From positions 1 to 64,000 of the forward strand of contig NZ_BDCE01000057.1 of assembly GCF_001613345.1 (NCBI RefSeq): 64,000 bases of DNA, read 5' to 3'. Source of the DNA: Nocardia uniformis NBRC 13702. Its GTDB lineage: Bacteria; Actinomycetota; Actinomycetes; Mycobacteriales; Mycobacteriaceae. Position numbers and translations under genes: made by a program. The notes beneath the pieces were generated by a model. It made no database searches and had not been told where the DNA came from. It was given only the letters and a program-made list of their open reading frames with translations. Positions 16,877-24,141 of this stretch are shown piece by piece (the stretch's first letter is position 1; each line of letters begins with the position of its first letter).

Positions 16877-17767
16877 CTACGCGTCGGGTTTGCGGCCCCG
16901 CCACCCGGTTCGGGCGGTGAGCAGGGTGAGGTCACCGCGACGGCCGAGCCACGCCTCGTCGTCCGGATCGAGCAATCGCGCCCAGACCGCGGCATCGTCG
17001 GAGGTCAGGAACGGTCCGGCTCGGCGGACCCGGGCCATCAGTTCGGCGAGTACCACCGCGCGCACCTCGTCGGAGAGTGGTGCGGGAATGTCGACCAGTT
17101 CGGTGAACGCGGCGACATCGGCGAGTCCGGCGCGGACCAGAATGTCCTCCCACCCCCCGCCCGGTCGTTTCGCGCCCGGCCTGCCGAAGAACCACTGCGC
17201 GAAGTGCCGATCGTGGGCCTCGTCCAGCCTGATCTCCAGCCCGGGTCGTCCGATTCCGATATCCCAGGGCAGGCATCGGGTGGGCAGCCCGCCCTCCGCC
17301 AGGCACAGCACGCCGCCGGGCCGCAGCATGCCGATCAGGGCGCGGGCCGCGGCATCCCAATCGCGGGCATGGTGCACACACCACGACGACCACACGGCGT
17401 CGGCGGCTTCGGGTAGTGGCGGCACGCCGTCCTCCACATCGTGCAGCACCGGGCGGATTCGATTGCTCACGCCGGCCTTTCGGGCCGTGTCCAGGGTGGT
17501 GTCGAGCATCGTCGGATCCAGATCCACGGCGTAGACGCGGCCGTGCTCGCCGACGGCGTGCGCGAGCACGACGGTGGCGGTCCCGGCTCCGGGACCGACA
17601 TCGACGACGACATCGCCGCGGGCGACACCCAGCGGCGCGAGCAGGCGCAGCGTCGCGTCGAGGAATACGGCTTCGGCGGCCGCCGGATCGTCGGTGGACG
17701 TCCCGGTGCCCGGCTTGCCGATGCGCTGCTGCTCGCTGGTTGTCACGGCGGCGATATTACTGAACAT
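16877..17767 (-). CDS. Class I SAM-dependent methyltransferase
   Basis: About 296 residues. Motif I DVVVDVGPGAGTATVVLA starts near residue 52, the acidic end of strand 2 is YAVDLDPTML, motif IV-like ADAVWSSWCVHHARDW follows, then motif V-like LRPGGVLCLAEG. The C-terminal 130 residues form a helical extension. The substrate is unknown. ATG 17767 has no ribosome site in front; a GTG seven codons in (17746) is an alternative. It is convergent to the PLP trio and divergent from the YhgE/Pip-like gene. Confidence 0.83.
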   Translation of the reverse strand: MFSNIAAVTTSEQQRIGKPGTGTSTDDPAAAEAVFLDATLRLLAPLGVARGDVVVDVGPGAGTATVVLAHAVGEHGRVYAVDLDPTMLDTTLDTARKAGVSNRIRPVLHDVEDGVPPLPEAADAVWSSWCVHHARDWDAAARALIGMLRPGGVLCLAEGGLPTRCLPWDIGIGRPGLEIRLDEAHDRHFAQWFFGRPGAKRPGGGWEDILVRAGLADVAAFTELVDIPAPLSDEVRAVVLAELMARVRRAGPFLTSDDAAVWARLLDPDDEAWLGRRGDLTLLTARTGWRGRKPDA

Positions 17768-17890
17768 CGTTTTCAGTGCGAAGTTTGCCCGAGGCGTTTC
17801 CGGTGGCGGATCGCCCGCCGCGATCTCGCCCGCCGTCCGGCCGGGGGATCAGGGTCGCCGGGACCGAGCAGGATATCGGACACATTCGAG

Positions 17891-17930
17891 AATGTAGTCA
17901 TTGACTACTTTGTAGGCGGTGTCTACATTT
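17891..17930 (+). promoter_or_regulatory. Sigma70-like leaderless promoter with two dyads
   Basis: TTGACT at 17901-17906 and TACATT at 17924-17929 are separated by exactly 17 bp, close to consensus. A start about 7 bp later would fall within a few bases of the ATG at 17940, so the transcript should be essentially leaderless. Inverted repeats overlay the promoter: GTAGTCA (17894-17900) with TGACTAC (17902-17908), and TGTAG (17911-17915) with CTACA (17923-17927). They are good candidate operators for a TetR-type repressor, although no such gene is adjacent. Confidence 0.6.
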
Positions 17931-17939
17931 GCGTTCATC

Positions 17940-19370
17940 ATGACGAACGACGTAGATACGACGGAGACGGCCGACGCTTCCAGTTCGAAAGGGGGCGCGC
18001 CCGAGGTGAGTTCGAAACCATCCGGGGGAACCGCCGGCAAGGCGGCCTCGAACGACGGCGGTCGGGTTGTCCCCGATATGCCGCCGAAGCGGGGGCTGCT
18101 ACCCCCGGTCGCCATCGTCACCCTGCTCGTGGCGCTGTTCGGCTACATGTACCTCGGATACACCTCGGCCCCGGAACAGCACCTGCGCGACTTTCCGATC
18201 GCACTGGTCAACCAGGACCTCGGTGACACCCTGGACGGGAAGCCCACCAATATCGGCGACTCGATCACCGAGGGCGTCGTCGCCGGAATCCCGGACGGCA
18301 AGATCGATCTGCGGCTGCTCGGCATCAACGAGGCCCAGCAGCAGCTACAGTCCGGCGAGGTCTACGGCGCGATCATCATCCCGAGCGATTTCACCAAGCG
18401 GCTGGCCATTCTGGGTGCGGCCGCCATCGTCCCGGGTGATGTCGAGCGGCCCATCATCACCGTGTCTGTGAATCAGCGGGCGGGCGCCTTCGCGGCTCAG
18501 ATCGTGGACACCATTGCCGAACAGGCGCTGACCAAGGTCAACGCCACCGTCGGCGCTCAGCTCACCGACCTGGTACAGGCGAAGCTGCGTCCCGCGCCGG
18601 GTATGCCGCCCACCGAGATCAGCGGTGCCTCCCGATTGCTGCTGGACACCCCGATCGATGTCGTCTTCACCGACTATCGGCCGCTCCCCGACGGCGCCGG
18701 TCACGGTCTGGCGGCGTTCTTCTACACCCTGGTACTGCTCCTGGCGGGATTCATCGGCGCTGTCATCATCCACACCATGACCGATGCCCACTTCGGTTAC
18801 GCGCCCGCCGAATACGGCCCGTGGTACCTGCACCGGTCGCCGACGCCGATGAGCCGGTGGCGCATCCTGCTCATCAAATGGGGGCTCGCCGCGCTGACCG
18901 CACCGCTCGCGTCCGCCGCGCTGCTCGGCGCGGCCCGGGTGCTGGATATGCCCATCGATCGTCCACTGCTGCTGTTCCTGTACGGCACGCTGGCGGTGAC
19001 GGCCGTCGCCGTCACGGCGCTGTCGGTGCTGGCCGCCTTCGGCACCGCGGGCCTGGTCATCAATATGATCGTGTTCGTGGTGCTGGGTCTGCCGTCGTCC
19101 TCCGGCACGGTGCCGATCGAGGCCACCCCGCCTTTCATCGCCAACCTGGCCGCCTTCGAACCCATGCACCAGATCTATCTGGCCGTGCGATCGCTGCTCT
19201 ACTTCGGCGGCCATATGGAGGCGGGGATGAGCCACGGATTCTGGATGACCGTGTGCGGGTTGGGCGTCGGCGTGGTCCTCGGTGCGGTGGCAACCCACAC
19301 CTACGACCTGGGTGGCCTGTATCGCCTCGGTGTCTCACACAAGCCCGAGGCCGGTGCGGCACCGAAGTAG
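17940..19370 (+). CDS. YhgE/Pip-like (DUF3533, ABC-2 superfamily) membrane protein
   Basis: A protein of about 476 residues. A Ser/Gly-rich cytoplasmic tail of about 60 residues precedes TM1 (LLPPVAIVTLLVALFGYMYL). A large external domain follows with the family pattern FPIALVNQDLGDTL and GEVYGAIIIPSDFTKRL. Five C-terminal membrane segments complete the ABC-2-like topology. Members include phage-infection proteins and small-molecule or lipid exporters; in actinobacteria they often sit beside TetR or MmpL genes, neither of which is adjacent here. Start ATG 17940 is preferred over 17919 because the promoter leaves no room for a longer transcript. Confidence 0.78.
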   Translation: MTNDVDTTETADASSSKGGAPEVSSKPSGGTAGKAASNDGGRVVPDMPPKRGLLPPVAIVTLLVALFGYMYLGYTSAPEQHLRDFPIALVNQDLGDTLDGKPTNIGDSITEGVVAGIPDGKIDLRLLGINEAQQQLQSGEVYGAIIIPSDFTKRLAILGAAAIVPGDVERPIITVSVNQRAGAFAAQIVDTIAEQALTKVNATVGAQLTDLVQAKLRPAPGMPPTEISGASRLLLDTPIDVVFTDYRPLPDGAGHGLAAFFYTLVLLLAGFIGAVIIHTMTDAHFGYAPAEYGPWYLHRSPTPMSRWRILLIKWGLAALTAPLASAALLGAARVLDMPIDRPLLLFLYGTLAVTAVAVTALSVLAAFGTAGLVINMIVFVVLGLPSSSGTVPIEATPPFIANLAAFEPMHQIYLAVRSLLYFGGHMEAGMSHGFWMTVCGLGVGVVLGAVATHTYDLGGLYRLGVSHKPEAGAAPK

Positions 19371-19371
19371 C

Positions 19372-19959
19372 TCAGCCCTGATCGTGGTCGCTATCGGTCC
19401 GGTGATTCAGCCGCTGCCACTCCACCGCCCAGGCGATATTTCGGCGGTAGTCGATCAGTAGCCGACCGCCCCAGATCAGCAATACCGCTGTGAGCCAGAC
19501 TCCGAGGAGGACCGCCAGGCCGGCTCCGACGCCCTCCAGCAGGGCGTCGCCGCTGTCCTGGGGCGGATCGGCCAGGGTGCTGTCGGCGCCGATCCATACC
19601 GGAACCGGATCGCCGGGTGCGGCGGTGCGGGGTACGGGTGCGGCGACGGTGTTCTCCTGGTCCCCCTGACCCCACAGCACTGTCGCCCGGAACCGGCGCT
19701 CCGATTCCACGTGCACCGGACTGTCGGTAATCGTCGCGGTAATCAGTGTTTTCGACGCGTTGTCGGCCAGTATTCGCGTGCTCGTACCGCTGTACGTCGC
19801 GGTCCCCACCGCACCGGCGATCGGTACGACGACAATGCTGGCGGCCACCAACAGGGCCACCCCGAGACTTTCCAATCGCAGTGACGAGTGCATGAGAGGG
19901 TTGGCGTTCCATGGCCGCATCCGCCAGATTCGGAGCGGAGCCGAAGGGAAGCCAGACAT
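19372..19959 (-). CDS. Rv1733c-like membrane protein
   Basis: About 195 residues with an N-terminal segment RPWNANPLMHSSLRLESLG, TM1 around GVALLVAASIVVVPIAGAVG, an external domain of about 85 residues (threonine-rich, ending in APGDPVPVWIGADSTLADPP), and TM2 around GAGLAVLLGVWLTAVLLIW. The NPL...RLE start and two-TM layout match M. tuberculosis Rv1733c, a dormancy-regulon membrane protein of unknown function. Start ATG 19959 is preferred because AGAGGG stands 8 nt upstream; a GTG at 19968 is possible. It converges with the YhgE/Pip-like gene with one base between stops. Confidence 0.7.
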   Translation of the reverse strand: MSGFPSAPLRIWRMRPWNANPLMHSSLRLESLGVALLVAASIVVVPIAGAVGTATYSGTSTRILADNASKTLITATITDSPVHVESERRFRATVLWGQGDQENTVAAPVPRTAAPGDPVPVWIGADSTLADPPQDSGDALLEGVGAGLAVLLGVWLTAVLLIWGGRLLIDYRRNIAWAVEWQRLNHRTDSDHDQG

Positions 19960-20084
19960 CGCAGTCACCCTCTTTCGGCGAACTGGCTGTCGTCACGCGA
20001 TCACAGTCGATTACATCTACGGATACCCATGGGAGGCGCTTCGAACCAGGAATCACCCCGGCCTATCGGGCGGAGGGCAATCCG

Positions 20085-21077
20085 TCAGTCCGGCTTCTCG
20101 GTGGCATCGAGTGAGTCGGGACGCTGCGGCGGCAGTTCGGGTGCTTCCGGTGGCGGCCGCCGAATACTGACCACCACCGAGATGGTGAGCACGACGACGA
20201 CAACCGCGAGGCTCACCAGTGACGGGATCTCCGGCACCGCGGAACTGATGGTCTTATGGGCGGCTTGGAGAATCAGCTTGACGCCGATGAACGCGAGAAT
20301 GATCGCCAGACCGGTCGACAGATGGTGGAAGCGCGCCAGCATCCCCGAGAGCAGGAAGTACAGGGCACGCAAGCCGAGGATCGCGAAGGCGTTGCTGGAG
20401 TAGACGATAAGCGGTTCGTGACTGACAGCCAGCACCGCGGGCACGCTGTCGACGGCGAAGACGATATCGGCCGCTTCGATGGCGGCGACGACAAGCAGCA
20501 GGGGGGTGGCGACCCATTTACCGGCCGACCGGACGAAGAAATGCGCGCCGGAATACTGCTCCTGGACCGGGAAGACCTTGCGTACCAGCCGCACCGCGGT
20601 GCTCTTGCCGGGATCGAAGGTGTCGTCCTCGCCCCGGAGGAGTTTCAGGGCGCTGTAGAGCAGGATCGCGGCGAAGACGAACAGGACGGCGGTGAATTGC
20701 CGCACCACGGCGACACCGAGGAACAGGAATATCCCGCGGAAGACCAGCGCGCCCAGAACTCCGAGGAACAGCACCCGGTGCTGGTATTCGCGGGGCACCT
20801 TGAAGTATCCGAAGATCAAAGCGAAGACGAACAGGTTGTCCACCGACAGGCTCTTCTCGAGCAGCCAGGCGGTGGTGAACTCCACCCCGGCGGTCGGGCT
20901 GACCGATACCGCGACGAGAACCGCGAAGATCATTGACAGGCTGACCCACAGCACACTCCAGCGGAGCGCTTCCTTGAATTCGATCACATGTGGGCCACGG
21001 TGAGCCACGAGATCGACGACCAGACCGGCGATCAAGGTCGCGACGAACACCGCCCAGAGCCAAATGGGAACGCTCAT
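20085..21077 (-). CDS. TerC family integral membrane protein
   Basis: A protein of 330 residues with about nine membrane segments. Diagnostic acidic residues are in membrane contexts: LLEKSLSVDNLFVFALIFGY near residue 75 and AAIEAADIVFAVDSVPAVLAV near residue 200. In other bacteria TerC/Alx proteins export manganese or help metallate secreted proteins; tellurite resistance is the historic name. The C-terminal tail is Pro-rich. Upstream of ATG 21077 is GAGGAGAGC as ribosome site. I looked for a manganese riboswitch in the 300 bp before it and saw no convincing one. Confidence 0.9.
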   Translation of the reverse strand: MSVPIWLWAVFVATLIAGLVVDLVAHRGPHVIEFKEALRWSVLWVSLSMIFAVLVAVSVSPTAGVEFTTAWLLEKSLSVDNLFVFALIFGYFKVPREYQHRVLFLGVLGALVFRGIFLFLGVAVVRQFTAVLFVFAAILLYSALKLLRGEDDTFDPGKSTAVRLVRKVFPVQEQYSGAHFFVRSAGKWVATPLLLVVAAIEAADIVFAVDSVPAVLAVSHEPLIVYSSNAFAILGLRALYFLLSGMLARFHHLSTGLAIILAFIGVKLILQAAHKTISSAVPEIPSLVSLAVVVVVLTISVVVSIRRPPPEAPELPPQRPDSLDATEKPD

Positions 21078-21371
21078 AGCCTGCTCTCCTCGGTTGTATC
21101 TCCGATATGCAGTTCGGTCGTGCCCGGCTCATCTCCGCCTCGGGCAATCGGCCCGCCGGGTGCCCGTAATACTCGGTGCCGCTGTGGTTTCCGGCGTGTC
21201 GATAGCAGCGGCGGGCAGTGCCGGTCGCGATGACCCGGGCACCGGGCCTGTCGTCAAATGTACCGGAGTGGTGACCTACATCTCATCGCTCGGCGTGTTC
21301 CGAACGGTCGCATGCGGTTTCGCGCCGGTGCGTCGCCGCAGACTCGCGCCGAGCCCGCGGTGCGGCCACTG
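21078..21371. other. Divergent intergenic region between TerC and riboswitch
   Basis: About 290 bases carrying the promoters of terC-like and riboswitch transcripts. No gene, no clear -35/-10 pair and no strong dyad recognised. Confidence 0.4.
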
Positions 21372-21521
21372 TAGGGTCGGTACCCGGCGTAGGGAACACC
21401 GGTGCGAATCCGGGGCTGTCCCGCAACTGTCACCGGGGAGCAATCCGCCGATTCATGGCCACGACCTGCCCAGGTTGGAAGGCCGGCGGAGGTGTGTCGA
21501 TCCGGGAGCCAGGATACCTGC
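21372..21521 (+). ncRNA. Cobalamin (AdoCbl) riboswitch
   Basis: The conserved core is clear: GGGAACACCGGTGCGAATCC begins at 21392 and is followed by GGGGCTGTCCCGCAACTGT (to 21430), the three-way junction signature of cobalamin riboswitches. The 3' B12 box reads AGCCAGGATACCTG at 21508-21520. Between them lie the peripheral helices. It stands about 40 nt before the start of an Opp-like ABC transporter. Cobalamin riboswitches normally repress when adenosylcobalamin is abundant, so this transporter is predicted to supply a corrinoid, its precursor, or cobalt. Confidence 0.93.
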
Positions 21522-21533
21522 GCCCGAGGTATC
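21513..21533 (+). promoter_or_regulatory. Hairpin overlapping the riboswitch 3' end
   Basis: GATACCT (21513-21519, inside the B12 box) can pair with AGGTATC (21527-21533). An outer pair GATCC (21499-21503) with GGATC (21535-21539) can extend it. Pairing would consume the B12 box, so this is a candidate for the alternative fold that opposes ligand binding; the ribosome site GAGGA follows 15 nt later. Confidence 0.5.
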
Positions 21534-21557
21534 GGGATCACACCCACGAGGATGGCA

Positions 21558-23156
21558 ATGAACAACTACACATCGGATCGGCCCGGTTTCGGCCGCCGAA
21601 AATTCCTGCTCGGCAGTGCGGGCGCGCTCGGCGCGGTCGTCGTTGGCGGGTCGGGGATATTGACGGGCTGCGGCTCGGACAGCGGTCCGGCGGGCTCGCC
21701 GCAGGGGCCGCCGCGTCCGGGTGGACGGCTGCGCTCGGTGATCGCCGGACGATCGGCGAGCGCGGACGTACTCGACCCGCATCAGGCCGGTAGTTCGGCG
21801 GGCGGCGCGGTGTCGAAGAACGTCTGGGACAAACTGGTCGCCTACAACAATGACCTGACGCTGCGATACCGCCTGGCGGAGTCGCTCGAACCCAATGCCG
21901 ACGGCAGCCAGTGGCGCATCAGCCTGCGGCCGGGCGTGGTGTTCAGTGATGGCAGCCCGCTGACCGCGCGGGATGTTCTGTGGAGCTTCGAGCGAATGCT
22001 CGATCTGGCCAAGAAATCCTCCGGTGATCTCTCGGCGGTCGATATGTCGCGTACCCGCGCCGACGGCGCACTCGGTGTCGTGGTGTCGATGAAGTCGCCG
22101 CTCGCCGATTTCGGGTCGGTGCTGGCGGGCTGGTACTGCTACATCGTCAAGGACGGCACCGCCGATATCGACGGCTCGAAACTTCCGGTGGGCACCGGCC
22201 CGTTCGCTCTGGCGCGCTGGTCGCCCGGCGACCGAACCCTGTTGCGGCGCAACGAGCGGTACTGGGATGGGCCCGCCCTGCTGGACGAGGTGGAGATCAT
22301 CCAGATCGCCGAGACCGAAGCGCGCGTGAATGCCTTCCTTTCCGGGGAAGCGGATGTGGTGCACGAGATCTCGTACCTGCAGGCACGGACCCTGTCCGGC
22401 GATCCGGGGACCACGGTGGTGGTACCGCCCGCCGGGCTGATGGGCGCATTCCAGATGCGGGTGGACACAGCACCTTTCGACGATGTGCGCGTGCGGCAGG
22501 CCATGCGGCTGGCGGTGGACCGCCAGGCCATGGTCGATTCGGTGTACTACGGATACGCCGAGGTCGGCAATGACGTCTACGGCAAGGGCGCACCGTTCCA
22601 CCACGACACCCTGCCGCAGCGGTCCTACGATCCACAGCGCGCCCGGGAACTGCTGCGCGAGGCGGGTAGGGAGAACCTGACGGTGACCCTGCCCACCGCA
22701 GACGGTTCGCCGGGCATGCTCGAATCGGCGACATTGTTCGCCGAGCAGGCCAAGGCCGCGGGTGTCACCATCCAACTCGAATCGGTACCCGCGGACACCT
22801 ATTTCTCTCAGGTCAGCGGTAAGGCACCGCTGTCCCATCTCGGCTGGTGGAACTACAGTCTCGACTACTTCTACGGTCAGACCATGACCAGCGACGCACC
22901 CAGCAATGGCACCGGTTGGCGGCGGCCCGCATGGGACGCCACCTTCGCCGAGGCGCGCGCCGCGATGGATCCGCGGCGTCGCGGTGAACTGTATCGCGCA
23001 CTGCAGGAAGAACTCTGGAACGAGGGCGGATACATCCTGCACAGCTTCGCCAAGCGGCCCGATGCGGCGAAGAATCATGTGGGCGGTGTGCGCAATGGCG
23101 TGCCCGGCACCGACGACTGGGCGAATTACGCGACCACCTGGCTGGCCGAGCAGTGA
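21558..23156 (+). CDS. ABC transporter substrate-binding lipoprotein (SBP_bac_5, Opp/Nik type)
   Basis: A protein of about 532 residues. The start has a Tat-type signal (GRRKFLLGSAGALGAVVVG) and a lipobox LTGC, so it is an exported lipoprotein anchored at residue C34 or so. The body is family-5 solute-binding: LAESLEPNADGSQWRISLRP, FSDGSPLTARDVLWSFERM, LPVGTGPFALARW and VRQAMRLAVDRQAMVDSVYY. Family 5 binds peptides, nickel or metal chelates. Control by the cobalamin riboswitch points to cobalt chelate or corrinoid uptake; the ligand itself cannot be read. ATG 21558 is chosen for the AGGA placed 5 nt before it; ATG 21552 is possible. Confidence 0.9.
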   Translation: MNNYTSDRPGFGRRKFLLGSAGALGAVVVGGSGILTGCGSDSGPAGSPQGPPRPGGRLRSVIAGRSASADVLDPHQAGSSAGGAVSKNVWDKLVAYNNDLTLRYRLAESLEPNADGSQWRISLRPGVVFSDGSPLTARDVLWSFERMLDLAKKSSGDLSAVDMSRTRADGALGVVVSMKSPLADFGSVLAGWYCYIVKDGTADIDGSKLPVGTGPFALARWSPGDRTLLRRNERYWDGPALLDEVEIIQIAETEARVNAFLSGEADVVHEISYLQARTLSGDPGTTVVVPPAGLMGAFQMRVDTAPFDDVRVRQAMRLAVDRQAMVDSVYYGYAEVGNDVYGKGAPFHHDTLPQRSYDPQRARELLREAGRENLTVTLPTADGSPGMLESATLFAEQAKAAGVTIQLESVPADTYFSQVSGKAPLSHLGWWNYSLDYFYGQTMTSDAPSNGTGWRRPAWDATFAEARAAMDPRRRGELYRALQEELWNEGGYILHSFAKRPDAAKNHVGGVRNGVPGTDDWANYATTWLAEQ

Positions 23157-23166
23157 CCCGGCAGTC

Positions 23167-24141
23167 GTGACCGCCTATGTCGTACGGCGCGTCGGTGGCG
23201 GGATCGGGGTGCTGTTCGCCGTCGCGCTGGTGGTTTTCGTGCTGTTCGAGTCACTGGATTCCGATGCGGCCACGGTAATCCTGTCACGTACCGGTAGTGG
23301 TGATCCCAACCCGGAGCAACTACGCGCACTGCGTACCGAACTCGGACTGGACCGGCCCGCGCCGGTGCGCTTCGTGGAATGGCTGCTCGCCTTCGCGCAG
23401 GGCGATTTCGGCAATTCGCTGATCTCGGGTCGACCGGTGGGCGATGTGCTGCTCGGGCGCGCGGCCAATAGCGTCACCCTTGCGCTGATTACCGCGGGCC
23501 TGCTGATCCCGGCGGCGCTCGCGCTCGGTCTCCTCGCGGGCGCTCGCGCGGGTTCCCGCACCGACCGGGTGATCAGCGTGGGCGCACTCGCGGCGGAATC
23601 GGTGCCCTCGTTCGTCTTCGGGGTACTGCTGGTGGCCACGGTGTCGCTATCGCTACGGCTGCTGCCCGCGGTCTCGTTGCTGCCGACCGGCGCGAGTGTG
23701 TGGAGCCGTCCGGAGATCCTGGTGCTGCCGGTGACGTGTCTGCTGATCGGCCTGGCGCCACATCCGGTGCGGATGGTGCGGGCGCAGACCGCCGAGGTCA
23801 TGGCCAGCCCCTACATACAGACCATCCGGCTCAACGGGATCGGCGGCATGCGGCTGATGCTGCGGCATGTCGCGCCCAACGCGGTATCGGCGTCGATCCA
23901 TCCCCTCGCGGGAGCGGTGGTCGGACTGATCGGGGGTGTCGCCGTGGTGGAAACACTGTTCTCCTATCCAGGACTTTCTCAGGAAGTGTTGCGCGCCGTC
24001 GAGGCCCGCGACTTCCCGTTCGTCCAATCGGCCGCAGTACTGCTCGCGGCCGTGGGGATCGGTATCTACCTCGTCGCGGATCTGCTCACCCTGCTGGTGA
24101 GTCCGCGAGCGAGACAGATAGCGATGGGGGAGCGGATATGA
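23167..24141 (+). CDS. ABC transporter permease (DppB/NikB type)
   Basis: About 324 residues with six membrane segments. The N-terminus VTAYVVRRVGGGIGVLFAVA, the conserved external loop LGLDRPAPVRFVEWLLAFAQGDFGNSL and the EAA loop VRAQTAEVMASPYIQTIRLNGI are those of DppB-type permeases. GTG 23167 is the start, 10 bases after the lipoprotein stop. The end overlaps the fused permease-ATPase start by ATGA. It forms the channel together with the N-terminal part of the next protein. Confidence 0.92.
   Translation: MTAYVVRRVGGGIGVLFAVALVVFVLFESLDSDAATVILSRTGSGDPNPEQLRALRTELGLDRPAPVRFVEWLLAFAQGDFGNSLISGRPVGDVLLGRAANSVTLALITAGLLIPAALALGLLAGARAGSRTDRVISVGALAAESVPSFVFGVLLVATVSLSLRLLPAVSLLPTGASVWSRPEILVLPVTCLLIGLAPHPVRMVRAQTAEVMASPYIQTIRLNGIGGMRLMLRHVAPNAVSASIHPLAGAVVGLIGGVAVVETLFSYPGLSQEVLRAVEARDFPFVQSAAVLLAAVGIGIYLVADLLTLLVSPRARQIAMGERI

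Noticed and set aside
21078..21300. Manganese (yybP-ykoY) riboswitch upstream of the TerC gene
   Set aside because: TerC genes often have one, so I looked; the conserved GGGGAGUA-type core and paired GCCG elements are not present in the expected order.
21453..23078. A 541-codon open frame antisense to the substrate-binding protein
   Set aside because: Shadow of a well-supported gene; no motif and no ribosome site.
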